A stretch of 64,000 nucleotides of DNA from Pseudonocardia sp. 73-21 (GCF_001899645.1 NZ_MKVV01000047.1:51091-115090); one strand, 5' to 3'. Counted from the stretch's first letter, positions 32,985-41,218 are shown. Notes: generated from the letters alone by a model not told the origin. Numbers and translations: made by a program.

Positions 32985-33149
32985 CTCTCGCCTGGTCGGC
33001 ATCTCGTCCGCCGATCGGTGCGCCTGGTCGGCTCCGGGTTCCTGCCCGCCGACGCTCCCCACGGGCGCCGCCTCGCACCAGGGCAGGAGCCTGTTCGTCC
33101 CGAACCCCAGTCGGGACGAGCGAGCGCCCGGCACAAAGGACGCTCCCCG
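32985..33149 (+). promoter_or_regulatory. Long structured 5' leader of the NlpC/P60 gene
   Basis: A TTGCCC...TGGTTACGG stretch at about 32951-32980 resembles a promoter, leaving about 165 bases of untranslated leader. It contains a direct repeat CGCCTGGTCGGC (32989-33000 and 33021-33032) and a perfect 9-bp hairpin TCGTCCCGA/TCGGGACGA (33095-33119) just before AAAGGA. GGAGCCT preceding the hairpin and the CCGAACCC inside it recall the 3' part of actinobacterial ydaO (c-di-AMP) leaders, but the AGCTAACC core is absent. Confidence 0.35.
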
Positions 33150-34073
33150 ATGCCCAAGCACTGCGCGGCGCTCCCCGGCGCCTCGAACGAACTCCTCGGC
33201 AGCAGTGGTGCCGAGCTCGCCACCGCTCTCCTGGAGCGGTTCGGGTTCATCCCGGAGCCGCGCGACGGCGGCCCCCGCCGGCACGCCGCCGCTGTGCCCA
33301 CGCTGCCGCCGTACGCCCCGAAGCAGCGGACCAGGCGCACCGGGCTGCCGAGCAAGCCGGTGATGGCCGCCATGTCGGTCACGGCCATCGGCGCCGTCGC
33401 CGCGGTCACCGCCACCGGCCAGTTCGCCGCCGTGGCGCCCGTCCGGGCCTCGCTGTCTCTGCCGGACCAGGCGCCTGCGACGGCGGCCCCGATCGCGGCC
33501 CCGATCGCGGCCCCGCCCGTCGCCTCCACGCTGACCTCAGCCCTGCAGACCGTCCACGTCTCGTCGATCGTCGACGACGCTACGAGCGCCGCCAAGACGT
33601 TCGCCGCCCGGGCGGCCGCCGCGAAGGCCGACGCGGCCAAGAAGGCGGAGGCGGCGAAGGCGGCGGCCGTGGCCCACGTCCCCCGCCCGACGCCGGGCAC
33701 CGACGCGCCGAAGGTGTCCGCGGGAGCGGGCGTCGGCGCCGCGGCGCTGGCCGTCGCCGAAGGCAAGATCGGCACGCCGTACGTGTGGGGCGCCTCGGGC
33801 CCGAACGCCTTCGACTGCTCCGGGCTCGTCATGTGGGCGTTCAAGCAGGTCGGTGTCTCGCTGCCCCGCACCGCGGCGGCTCAGTCGCAGGTGGGCACGG
33901 CGGTCTCGAAGGGCGACCTGCAGCCGGGCGACCTCGTGTTCTTCTACTCCCCCGTGAGCCACGTGGGCATCTACCTGGGCGACGGCAAGGTCCTCAACGC
34001 CACGCAGTCCGGCGAGCCCGTGCAGATCAGCAACATGGCCTACATGCCGTTCCACAACGCGCGCCGCGTCTGA
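33150..34073 (+). CDS. NlpC/P60 (C40) peptidoglycan endopeptidase
   Basis: A 307-residue secreted wall hydrolase. A hydrophobic segment ([20 protein letters not shown]) lies at about 70-90 after an Arg-rich N-terminus, then a Pro/Ala linker with an Ala/Lys coiled stretch ([18 protein letters not shown]), and a C-terminal NlpC/P60 domain from about 190. Catalytic Cys is in [10 protein letters not shown] and His in [11 protein letters not shown]. It should cleave D-Glu-meso-DAP-type stem-peptide bonds outside the cell. ATG 33150 has AAAGGA upstream and a long leader that may control it. The Rip/RpfB-linked family is often regulated by c-di-AMP in actinobacteria. Confidence 0.87.
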   Translation: MPKHCAALPGASNELLGSSGAELATALLERFGFIPEPRDGGPRRHAAAVPTLPPYAPKQRTRRTGLPSKPVMAAMSVTAIGAVAAVTATGQFAAVAPVRASLSLPDQAPATAAPIAAPIAAPPVASTLTSALQTVHVSSIVDDATSAAKTFAARAAAAKADAAKKAEAAKAAAVAHVPRPTPGTDAPKVSAGAGVGAAALAVAEGKIGTPYVWGASGPNAFDCSGLVMWAFKQVGVSLPRTAAAQSQVGTAVSKGDLQPGDLVFFYSPVSHVGIYLGDGKVLNATQSGEPVQISNMAYMPFHNARRV

Positions 34074-34086
34074 TGTAGTCAGGGGT

Positions 34087-34878
34087 ATGCGCGCCGAGCA
34101 GGAGACCTACACCCACGGACACGCCCCGAGCGTGCTGCGCTCCCACGTGTCCCGGACGGTGGACAACTCCGCCGCCTACCTGGCGCCGCACCTCCGTCCG
34201 GCCGACCGCCTGCTCGACGTCGGGTGTGGCCCGGGCACGATCACGCTCGACCTGGCCGGGCGCGTGGGCCACGTCGTGGGCATCGAGCCGGTGGAGGCAC
34301 CCCTGGCGGGGGCCCGGGAGCTCGCGGCCGGCACCGGCAACGTCGAGTTCCGGCTCGGCGACGTCTACGCGCTCGACGATCCCGACGGTTCCTACGACGT
34401 GGTGCACGCCCACCAGGTGCTGCAGCACCTGACCGACCCGGTCGCCGCGCTGCGCGAGATGCTGCGCGTGAGCCGCCGACTGGTGGCCGCCCGCGACGCC
34501 GACTACGCCGCCATGGCCTGGTACCCGGCCGACCCGCGGCTCGACCGCTGGCTGGAGATCTACCGCGCCGTCGCCCACGGCAACGGCGCCGAGCCCGACG
34601 CCGGCCGCCGGATGCTCGCGTGGGCGCGCGCGGCCGGCGCCGCCGACGTCACTCCGTCGACGTCGGTGTGGTCGTACTCCACGCCCGAGGAGCGGGCCTG
34701 GTGGGGCGGGGTGTGGGCCGACCGGATCCTCACCTCGTCGATCACGCGGCAGGCGGTGGACGGCGGCCACGCCACCCTCGACGAGCTCACCGGGATCGCG
34801 GAGGCCTGGAAGCGCTGGGCCGCGGACGCCGACGGCTGGTTCGCGATCCTCCACGGCGAGATCCTGCTGCGGCGGTAG
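34087..34878 (+). CDS. Class I SAM-dependent methyltransferase
   Basis: A 263-residue UbiE/COQ5-type methyltransferase. Motif I is LLDVGCGPGTITLDLA, followed by acidic GIEPVE (motif II), LGDVYALDDPDGSYDVVHAHQVLQHLTDP (motif III/IV). The C-terminal half (SVWSYSTPEERAWWGGVWADRIL) matches actinobacterial SAM methyltransferases of unassigned small-molecule substrates. It begins 13 bases after the NlpC/P60 gene, though functional linkage is not evident. Confidence 0.85.
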   Translation: MRAEQETYTHGHAPSVLRSHVSRTVDNSAAYLAPHLRPADRLLDVGCGPGTITLDLAGRVGHVVGIEPVEAPLAGARELAAGTGNVEFRLGDVYALDDPDGSYDVVHAHQVLQHLTDPVAALREMLRVSRRLVAARDADYAAMAWYPADPRLDRWLEIYRAVAHGNGAEPDAGRRMLAWARAAGAADVTPSTSVWSYSTPEERAWWGGVWADRILTSSITRQAVDGGHATLDELTGIAEAWKRWAADADGWFAILHGEILLRR

Positions 34879-34955
34879 AAGGGCCTGGAGGTCGTCCAGC
34901 ACGGCCTGGGGCCGGGGTTCGACAGCGATGCGGTCATCGTGGCGCCGGACATCTC

Positions 34956-34981
34956 GTTACCGTCCGGCAACAGTCCGCAAC
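34956..34981. promoter_or_regulatory. Possible GlnR-type nitrogen-response site
   Basis: GTTAC (34956-34960), six bases, GCAAC (34967-34971), five bases, GCAAC (34977-34981). The first two half-sites fit the actinobacterial GlnR pattern GTnAC-n6-GaAAC with one mismatch. It lies about 60-80 bases upstream of the flavoprotein gene that heads a nitrogen-related cluster. Confidence 0.4.
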
Positions 34982-35037
34982 GCGGGCGAGTTCCGGAGGC
35001 AACAGCTCGGCATAGCGGGATCGCTTCACTCGTTCCC

Positions 35038-36417
35038 ATGCCCGAGCCCACTCTGACCGCCCTCTGGCCGGAAGTCATCCACCGACCGGTCGTGGTCATC
35101 GGCGGCGGCCAGGCCGGGCTGTCGATGAGCTGGTGGCTCACCCACCGCGGCATCGACCACGTGGTGCTCGAGCGCGACCGCGTCGCGACCGAGTGGCGCA
35201 ACCGGCGCTGGGACTCCTTCTGCCTGGTCACCCCGAACTGGCAGTGCCGGCTCCCCGGCTTCCCGTACTCCGGCGACCAGCCCGACGGCTTCATCGTCCG
35301 TGACGAGATCGTCGCCTACCTGGAGAAGTTCGCCGCCTCGTTCGACCCGCCACTGCTGGAGGGCGTGTCGGCCACCCGGCTGCGCCGCCGCTCCGACGGC
35401 ACGTTCGAGATCCGCACCGACCGCGGCACGATCACCGCCGACCAGGTCGTGGTGGCCACCGGCCCGTACCAGGTGCCGCGCATCCCACGGATGGCCGAGC
35501 GCGTGCCCGAACACGTCCTGCAGCTGCACTCGTCGCAGTACAAGAACTCTGCGACGCTGCCCGACGGCGCCGTGCTCGTGGTGGGCACCGGGCAGTCGGG
35601 CTGCCAGATCGCCGAGGACCTGCACCTCGACGGCCGCACCGTCCACCTCGCCACCGGTTCGGCGCCGCGCGTCGCCCGCTGGTACCGCGGCCGCGACGTC
35701 GTGGCCTGGCTCGACGACATGGGCACCTACACCCGCGGCATCGACAAGTTCGACGACGACAGGTTCGACGACGCCGACGCCGTGCGCTTCCGCGCCAACC
35801 ACTACGTCACCGGCCGCGACGGCGGGCACGACATCGACCTGCGGGCCTTCGCCACCGAGGGCATGGCCCTGCACGGGCGGCTCACCGGCATCTCCAACGG
35901 CCGGCTGACGTTCGGCCGCGACCTGCGCGCCAACCTCGACGGCGCCGACGCGGTATCCGAGTCGATCAAGGGCTCGATCGACGCCTACATCACCCGCGAA
36001 GGCATCGACGCCCCCGCCGAGGCCGGCTACACCCCGGTGTGGGAACCCGGCCCCGAGGCCGAGAACCCGCCGGACCTCGACCTGGCGGCCGCGGGCATCA
36101 CCACGGTCATCTGGAGCACCGGCTACGGCCGCGACGACCGCTGGATCGAGCTGCCGATCTTCAACGGCCGCGGTTACCCCAGCCACGACCGCGGCGTCAC
36201 CAGCCAGCCGGGCCTGTACTTCATCGGCCTGCCCTGGCAGTACACCTGGGGCTCCGGCCGGTTCGCCGGCGTGGCCGCCGACGCCGAGTACCTGGTCAAG
36301 GAGATCGTCGCCACCCGGCGCAGTGCGGTGGCCACGGGCCTGCACTGGCTGGCCGGCACGCCGCAGGAGACCTACCCCCTCGACGACGACTGGTCCGCGC
36401 CGCGGACCGTCGCCTGA
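35038..36417 (+). CDS. MSMEG_0569 family flavin-dependent oxidoreductase (Nit1-cluster NitH-like)
   Basis: A 459-residue flavoprotein monooxygenase-like enzyme. FAD-binding GGGQAGLSMSWWL is near residue 20, the second nucleotide-binding motif VVGTGQSGCQIAEDL near residue 185, and IWSTGYGRDDRW with LPWQYTWGSGRFAGVA complete the fold. It matches the MSMEG_0569 family, found in the Nit1 nitrilase cluster (NitH). The next gene is MSMEG_0572/Sll0783-like, confirming the linkage. Reaction unknown. Start at ATG 35038 is chosen because the conserved part begins there; upstream frame to 34939 looks non-coding. Confidence 0.85.
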   Translation: MPEPTLTALWPEVIHRPVVVIGGGQAGLSMSWWLTHRGIDHVVLERDRVATEWRNRRWDSFCLVTPNWQCRLPGFPYSGDQPDGFIVRDEIVAYLEKFAASFDPPLLEGVSATRLRRRSDGTFEIRTDRGTITADQVVVATGPYQVPRIPRMAERVPEHVLQLHSSQYKNSATLPDGAVLVVGTGQSGCQIAEDLHLDGRTVHLATGSAPRVARWYRGRDVVAWLDDMGTYTRGIDKFDDDRFDDADAVRFRANHYVTGRDGGHDIDLRAFATEGMALHGRLTGISNGRLTFGRDLRANLDGADAVSESIKGSIDAYITREGIDAPAEAGYTPVWEPGPEAENPPDLDLAAAGITTVIWSTGYGRDDRWIELPIFNGRGYPSHDRGVTSQPGLYFIGLPWQYTWGSGRFAGVAADAEYLVKEIVATRRSAVATGLHWLAGTPQETYPLDDDWSAPRTVA

Positions 36418-36445
36418 TCAGTACCCACAAGGAAGAGGACCAGGA

Positions 36446-36958
36446 ATGGCTGAACTGACCGATCTCGAGAAGCAGAGCATCGAGGAGATCGCCCACCCGT
36501 CGCTGCCCGAGGGCTCCACCATCTACGGTGGCACCAAGGTCTTCCCCGACTACCAGGCCGAGCCCGGCGAGACCTACTTCACCCTCGTGCACGGCATCGC
36601 CCACGAGTCCTCGGTCAGCTTCGTCGCGATCCTGCAGGCCACCCGCGCCCTGCGGAAGGGCTTCGAGTCCGCCGTCTACTTCTACGGGCCCGGCTCGCTC
36701 AACTGCCTGGCCACCCGCGGCTTCCCCACCACCGGCAACTCCGCGTTCCCCGGCGAGCACAACATCAACTCCTCGCTGGAGACGTTCATCAAGGAGGGCG
36801 GCAAGGTGTTCTGCTGCCGCTTCGGGCTGTCGCTGCACGGCGCCCGCGAGGAGGACCTCATCGCCGGGGTCATCCCCACCCACCCCCTCGACGTCCAGGA
36901 CGCGCTGATCCACTACGCCCGCAAGGGCGCCATCATCAACTCCACCTACATGTTCTGA
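36446..36958 (+). CDS. MSMEG_0572/Sll0783 family nitrogen-starvation response protein (NitB-like)
   Basis: A 170-residue protein beginning MAELTDLEKQSIEEIAHPSL and containing GSTIYGGTKVFPDYQAEPGE, GFPTTGNSAFPGEHNIN and CRFGLSLHGAREEDLIAGVIP. This is the highly conserved Sll0783/MSMEG_0572 family; the Synechocystis member is induced in nitrogen starvation and the family is a hallmark of the Nit1 cluster (NitB). Molecular function is unknown; the sheet-rich DsrE-like fold and conserved Cys/His are consistent with an enzyme or sulfur carrier. RBS GAGGACCAGGA precedes the ATG. A strong hairpin follows at 36979-37009. Confidence 0.9.
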   Translation: MAELTDLEKQSIEEIAHPSLPEGSTIYGGTKVFPDYQAEPGETYFTLVHGIAHESSVSFVAILQATRALRKGFESAVYFYGPGSLNCLATRGFPTTGNSAFPGEHNINSSLETFIKEGGKVFCCRFGLSLHGAREEDLIAGVIPTHPLDVQDALIHYARKGAIINSTYMF

Positions 36959-36978
36959 GTTCGTTCTGAACGGACCCC

Positions 36979-37009
36979 GGCCGGGCCGTCACCCCTCGGC
37001 GGCCCGGCC
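36979..37009. terminator. GC-rich hairpin between NitB-like and amidase genes
   Basis: GGCCGGGCCG (36979-36988) pairs with CGGCCCGGCC (37000-37009) around an 11-base loop, followed by a tight CCCGTC/GACGGG stem at 37012-37025. It sits inside the three-gene cluster and could reduce expression of the last gene or stabilise the upstream message. Confidence 0.5.
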
Positions 37010-37048
37010 GACCCGTCCCGACGGGACACCCACAGATCGGTAGGAGCA

Positions 37049-37876
37049 ATGACGGCTTTGCGCATGGCCGCGGTCTCGGCGCCGTTCGGGCGTGACCTCG
37101 ACGAGTGCTTCACCCGGATCACCGGGCTCATCGGCCAGGCCCGCGACGCCGGCGTCCGGCTGCTGGCCCTGCCGGAGGCCTGCCTCGGTGGCTACCTGGC
37201 CGATCTCAACGGCGCGGCCGCGATGCCGCCGTCGTTCCCCGTCGACGGACCGGAGATCGCCCGGCTGGCCGCACTGGCCGGCGACGTGGTCGTGACGGCC
37301 GGCTACTGCGAGGCCGCAGGGGACGAGATCTTCAACAGCGCCGTCTGCGTCACCGGCGACGGTGTGCTCGGCAACTACCGCAAGGTCCACCAGCCGCTGC
37401 GCGAGGACGCCTCCTACTCCGCGGGCGACGGCTTCCGCGCCTTCGACACTCCGGTCGGCCGGATCGGCATGCAGATCTGCTACGACAAGGCCTTCCCCGA
37501 GGCGGCGAGGGCGCTAGCGCTCGACGGCGCCGGGGTGGTCGTGTCGATGTCGGCCTGGCCCATCAGCGCCACCGACCCCCACCCCGACCCGGCCCGGGAC
37601 CGCTGGACGCGCCGCTTCGACCTGTTCGACCGCGCCCGCGCGCTGGAGAACCAGATCGTCTGGGTGTCGTCGAACCAGTTCGGCACCTTCGGCTCGCTGC
37701 GGTTCGCCGCCAGCGCCAAGGTCGTGGACCCGGGCGGCGAGATCGTGGCCTGGACCAAGCAGGACGAGGGCCTCGCCGTGGCCGAGATCGACGTGGACGC
37801 GGCGCTGGAGTCGTTCCGACACGGGATGGGTCACCTGCGCGACCGACGCCCGGAGACCTACACGGCCGCCGCCTAG
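37049..37876 (+). CDS. Nitrilase-superfamily carbon-nitrogen hydrolase
   Basis: A 275-residue CN hydrolase with the catalytic triad Glu43 (LALPEACLGG), Lys112 (GNYRKVHQP) and Cys144 (QICYDKAFPE). The Y-D-K-x-F-P-E context and 275-residue length point to an amidase/omega-amidase/N-carbamoylase-like branch rather than a Nit6803-type nitrilase (about 340 residues with C-W-E-H). It occupies the place of the nitrilase in a shortened Nit1-type cluster. It is probably a cytosolic amidase releasing ammonia. Ribosome site TAGGAG is six bases before the ATG. Confidence 0.87.
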   Translation: MTALRMAAVSAPFGRDLDECFTRITGLIGQARDAGVRLLALPEACLGGYLADLNGAAAMPPSFPVDGPEIARLAALAGDVVVTAGYCEAAGDEIFNSAVCVTGDGVLGNYRKVHQPLREDASYSAGDGFRAFDTPVGRIGMQICYDKAFPEAARALALDGAGVVVSMSAWPISATDPHPDPARDRWTRRFDLFDRARALENQIVWVSSNQFGTFGSLRFAASAKVVDPGGEIVAWTKQDEGLAVAEIDVDAALESFRHGMGHLRDRRPETYTAAA

Positions 37877-38104
37877 CGGTCGGTATTGCCCAGCCCATGG
37901 CCGGGGAGCGGACTCGGCGAGCCGGGTCCGGTTGCGCCGTTCAGCGTTGCCATCGACCCACGGGGTCGCGCACGTCCTCGGTGAAGTCGATCCGGGAGCG
38001 ATCATCGACCGGGACGTCGCCGATCACACGCACGGCTCGTCCACGTCGACGTCGAGCAATCCCCAGGGGCAGGGGGTTCGCAGCGGCGGTGATCGGAGGC
38101 TGTC

Positions 38105-38440
38105 GGGGTGCGGGCCGCGCTCGACGGAGCCGCGCGAGAAGCCCCGCTCGGCGTGGCGACGGTGTGTCTACGCCGCGCCGAACCCCTGCTGGCAACTCGA
38201 CGCCACCGAGTACGTGCCGACCGGTGGACGCAAGTGCGTGATCTTCCAGCTCATCGACGACCATTCCCGCTACCCGCTCGCCTCCCGGGCCGCGGCCGGT
38301 GAGACCGCCCAGGACACGGTCGCGGTCTTCGACAAGGCCGTGGCCGCCCACGGCGTGCCAGAGCGGCTGCTGACCGACAACGGGCCCGCGCTCAACCCGT
38401 CGCGGCGCGGCCTGGTCGTCGAGCTCGTTGCACCCGACCC
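38105..38440 (+). pseudogene. IS481-like transposase remnant (integrase core fragment)
   Basis: One frame encodes CVYAAPNPCWQLDATEYVPTGG, VIFQLIDDHSRYPLASRAAA, ETAQDTVAVFDKAVAAHGVPERLLTDNGPALNPSRRG. D-A-T-E...DDHSR...TDNG are parts of the DDE rve core of IS481 transposases. The N-terminal helix-turn-helix half and the C-terminal catalytic Glu region are absent, and no terminal repeats were seen, so it is a fragment. The rest of the 600-base region 37877-38480 has no recognisable gene. Confidence 0.75.
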
Positions 38441-38481
38441 CGCCCGCAGCCCGACAAAACCGGCGCGAGCGCCGGGAGCTC

Positions 38482-38838
38482 TCAGCTCGTTATCCGGAAC
38501 GCCCAGAACGTCATCTGGTCGCGCAGCTGCGACAGCTCCCGCACGGCCTCGCGGTACTGCTGCTCGGGGGCGTCGTCGATCGCGAAGACGGCGTCCTCGT
38601 ACGCGGTGCGGGCGATGTCGAGCGCCTGGTCCGGGTTGTCCCAGTGCTCGAACCACGCGCCGGCGTGGGCGCCGGCCAGCGCGAGGCGCACGGGGTCGGC
38701 GGGCGGCAGGACCTCGCACGACAACCGCGTGGCCTCCGCGAACGTCGCGCGGGCCGCGTCGTGCCGTCCGGCCGCGAGCGCGGACAGCGCTGCGTCCTGG
38801 AGCTCGAACACGTGCTCCTGATCCACCGTGCGGGCCAT
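38482..38838 (-). CDS. Small TPR-like protein
   Basis: A 118-residue soluble helical protein: FELQDAALSALAAGRHDAARATFAEATRLS and FEHWDNPDQALDIARTAYEDAVFAIDD are consistent with two to three tetratricopeptide-like helical hairpins. It likely mediates protein-protein contacts; no domain of known activity is seen. GGGAGG lies six bases before ATG 38838. Divergent from a small unknown gene at 38883. Confidence 0.7.
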   Translation of the reverse strand: MARTVDQEHVFELQDAALSALAAGRHDAARATFAEATRLSCEVLPPADPVRLALAGAHAGAWFEHWDNPDQALDIARTAYEDAVFAIDDAPEQQYREAVRELSQLRDQMTFWAFRITS

Positions 38839-38882
38839 CGCGCACCTCCCGGAAGAGCTTCGTCCCAGGATACGGTGCGCGC

Positions 38883-39164
38883 ATGCCCACCGACGACATC
38901 GACGTCCTCGAGATCCTGGAGAAGATTCCACAGCTCCTGGACGCCCAGATCTGGCGTATCGCCCACCGCTGCCGTGCCTACCGGGCGCGAGCCGACGGCG
39001 AGGACCAGACCGTGGAGCTGGAGATGAGCGTGGACACCGCGGGCCGCTGGATCGTGGTGGCCCGCGACGAGGAGCGGAACCTCACCGCGCAGGGCGTGGC
39101 GATGCCGGGCCTCAACGGCGCGATCCACATGGTGCCCTGGTACATGCTCGACGACGAGGCCTAA
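38883..39164 (+). CDS. Small protein of unknown function
   Basis: A 93-residue acidic protein (MPTDDIDVLEILEKIPQLLDAQIWRIAHRCRAY start region split by helix and sheet; WIVVARDEERNLTAQGVAMPGLNGAIHMVPW later). No family is recognised. The ATG follows TACGGT (38871-38876) by exactly six bases, so it fits the leaderless pattern. Its TAA overlaps the stop codon of the convergent VOC gene. Confidence 0.6.
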   Translation: MPTDDIDVLEILEKIPQLLDAQIWRIAHRCRAYRARADGEDQTVELEMSVDTAGRWIVVARDEERNLTAQGVAMPGLNGAIHMVPWYMLDDEA

Positions 39165-39523
39165 CCGATCGGGCGGGTCAGGTTGACGGTGTTGCCGTCG
39201 GGGTCCTGCACGTGCGCCACGCGCTGGCCCCACGGCATGTCGTTCGGCGGGCCGAGCACGGTGCCGCCGAGGGCCTCCACCTGCGGCAGCAGCGCGTCGA
39301 CGTCCGGGACGTCCACGCTGAGCAGCAGGCGACCGGCCGGTCCGGTGCCGACCCCGGTGTCGGACACGAACCCGATCTCGGAGTCGCCGACCCGCAGGCC
39401 GACGAAGAAGGCGGGCCCCTCGTCGGGCACCCGCGACACCTGGGTGCCGCCGAACAGCTCGGTGTAGAAGCGCAGCAGGTCGTCGAACCGGGCGGTGACG
39501 ATCACGGTCTGGACGGTGGGCAC
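39161..39523 (-). CDS. VOC (glyoxalase/bleomycin resistance) family protein
   Basis: A 120-residue vicinal-oxygen-chelate protein made of two beta-alpha-beta-beta-beta modules: DDLLRFYTELFGGTQ and RLLLSVDVPDVDALLPQVEALGG, ending with the canonical HVQDPDGNTVNL. Metal ligands typical of the fold (His/Glu) are only partly evident, so it could be an enzyme or a binding protein. Cytosolic. Start is GTG 39523. Confidence 0.82.
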   Translation of the reverse strand: MPTVQTVIVTARFDDLLRFYTELFGGTQVSRVPDEGPAFFVGLRVGDSEIGFVSDTGVGTGPAGRLLLSVDVPDVDALLPQVEALGGTVLGPPNDMPWGQRVAHVQDPDGNTVNLTRPIG

Positions 39524-39536
39524 GGCGGTCTCCGGT

Positions 39537-40589
39537 TCAGGCGGCGAGACGGAAGGCGGACCCGCTGGAGCCGGCCGTCCATGCGGTGGGCAGCGCGGCG
39601 GCCAGCGCGTGCTGGGCCCGCCAGCCGGTGCAGTGTCCCGGCACCAGGAGGTCGGGGGCCAGCGCGGTCAGCTCCGCGACCGTCGGGGCGATGACCGGCT
39701 CGAACGCCGGCCCGCCCAGGTGCAGGCCACCGAGGAGGGCGTGCAGGGTCGGCACGCCCGTGAGGCGCTGCGCGTGGCGCACGATGTTCACGACGCCGGC
39801 GTGGCCGCAGCCGGTGAGCACGACGAGGCCGCGGCCACGGACGTGGACGACGAGCGCCTGGTCGTCGATCACCAGCGGGTCGTGGCGCCAATCGTGGCCG
39901 GACCACGCCTGGTGCGCGGGCGGCATGCCGCGTTCGAACTCCGTGGTGCGGTCGACCTCGCCGGTGATCAGCACGCACCCGTCGACGAGCAGCGACGGCT
40001 GCCGGCGCTCGACGACCGCGAACCCCTCGCCGTCGAGCGCCCGTCTGCTCAGCGTGGGCATGGCCTCGGGCTCCCGGCCGGGCACGGCGAGACGCCGGCG
40101 CGCCCAGATCCCGGGGTGCACCACCATCGGCAGCGACCGGACGCTGCGCCGGCCGACCAGCCCGGCCAGACCACCGGCGTGGTCGAAGTGACCGTGGCTC
40201 AGCACCACCCCCTGGATCCCGGACAGGTCGATCCCGAGCCGGTTCGCGTTGGTGACCATTGCGTCCGGCGACAGGCCGGTGTCGAACAGCAGGGTCGTGT
40301 CGGTCTCCCCGCGACGCACCGTGACCAGCGCGGAGAACCCGTGCTCGGCCACGAGCCCGACGTTCGTGGACCCGCCCTCGAACTGCGCGGCGGCGGCCGT
40401 GGCGACACCGAACGGGGTGCGTGTGGTGCGGTCGTCACCGGTCAGCAGTGCGTCGTAGGTGTTGTCCACGAGCGTCGTGATGCGCACCTCGTCGACCGGT
40501 TCTAGCGCGATCGGGTCGACGGCGGCGCCCGGCGCCGGGCGAGGGGCGGACACGCGGGCCTCGCGGGGATCGGACGACGATTCGCACAT
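39537..40589 (-). CDS. MBL-fold metallo-hydrolase
   Basis: A 350-residue metallo-beta-lactamase fold protein. Metal motif SHGHFDHAGGL (H-x-H-x-D-H) is intact, with further ligands in LTGCGHAGVVN and LVPGHCTGW. This subgroup resembles proteins annotated as 7,8-dihydropterin-6-methyl-4-aminobenzene-phosphate synthase-like. Reaction here is undetermined. ATG 40589 is chosen; the first ~30 residues are low-complexity. It lies 13 bases after the VOC gene region in the same direction but without clear functional linkage. Confidence 0.8.
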   Translation of the reverse strand: MCESSSDPREARVSAPRPAPGAAVDPIALEPVDEVRITTLVDNTYDALLTGDDRTTRTPFGVATAAAAQFEGGSTNVGLVAEHGFSALVTVRRGETDTTLLFDTGLSPDAMVTNANRLGIDLSGIQGVVLSHGHFDHAGGLAGLVGRRSVRSLPMVVHPGIWARRRLAVPGREPEAMPTLSRRALDGEGFAVVERRQPSLLVDGCVLITGEVDRTTEFERGMPPAHQAWSGHDWRHDPLVIDDQALVVHVRGRGLVVLTGCGHAGVVNIVRHAQRLTGVPTLHALLGGLHLGGPAFEPVIAPTVAELTALAPDLLVPGHCTGWRAQHALAAALPTAWTAGSSGSAFRLAA

Positions 40590-40609
40590 GACCGCGAGGC
40601 TATCGGGCC

Positions 40610-41218
40610 CTACCGCGTCGTCCACGCGGTCGCCGCCGGCAGCACGGCCACCGTCACGACCACCCCGACGACCAGCACCGACGCCACGAGCACCAGCCTC
40701 CGGGCCCGCCCGGCCAGCGCCGTCGCGCGGACATCCCGCCACGACGACACGATCGCCTCCTTCAGGTGCCCCAGCACGTGCACCGTCATCACCGCACCCC
40801 ACCCGACGAAACTCGCCTTGTGCGCGAACAGCAGCAGCCCCGCCGTGGCGGGGGTGACCGCGAGCAGCGCGACGCCCGTCCCGAGCACCGCCAGGCTGGA
40901 CGCGATCACGACGGGGCCGAGGACGCGCAGCACCGGATGGGGCGGCCCCTTCCGCACGTAGGGCGCCGACCCGCGGTAGTACCGCACGAACCGGTAGCCG
41001 GTGGTGGCCGTCTTGAGCAGCACCGGCGCGATCAGCACGATCCCCACGACCACGTGCACGACGAGCAGCCGCCGCACGCTCAGGATCGTCACCCCCTCGG
41101 CGGCGAACAGCACCAGCAGGACCATGCCGACGAGCGACGTCAGGCGGGTGTTCCCCTCAGCGCCCCCGTCGGGTCGGGCCGGGGCCGTGACGCTGCCGGG
41201 CCGCTCGATGATGTCCAC
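40610..41218 (-). CDS. Cytochrome b561-like / DUF4405-like membrane protein
   Basis: A 202-residue protein with four to five membrane helices: SLVGMVLLVLFAAEGVTIL, LLVVHVVVGIVLIAPVLLKT, VLGPVVIASSLAVLGTGVALL, GLLLFAHKASFVGWGAVMTVHVLGH and a C-terminal helix. Conserved His residues within helices 2 and 4 (VVHVVVG, FAHKAS, VHVLGH) could ligate heme as in four-helix b-type cytochromes. The start GTG 41218 (VDIIERPG) is uncertain. Function unknown. Confidence 0.6.
   Translation of the reverse strand: MDIIERPGSVTAPARPDGGAEGNTRLTSLVGMVLLVLFAAEGVTILSVRRLLVVHVVVGIVLIAPVLLKTATTGYRFVRYYRGSAPYVRKGPPHPVLRVLGPVVIASSLAVLGTGVALLAVTPATAGLLLFAHKASFVGWGAVMTVHVLGHLKEAIVSSWRDVRATALAGRARRLVLVASVLVVGVVVTVAVLPAATAWTTR

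Noticed and set aside
32985..33149. Confident ydaO (c-di-AMP) riboswitch call
   Set aside because: The GGAGCCT and CCGAACCC pieces are suggestive, but the AGCTAACC core and the 5' conserved GGGGAACC element were not found; kept only as a structured leader.
37049..37876. Nit6803-type nitrilase
   Set aside because: Length (275 residues) and Cys context (ICYDKAFPE) do not match the C-W-E-H nitrilases of ~340 residues; called an amidase-like CN hydrolase instead.
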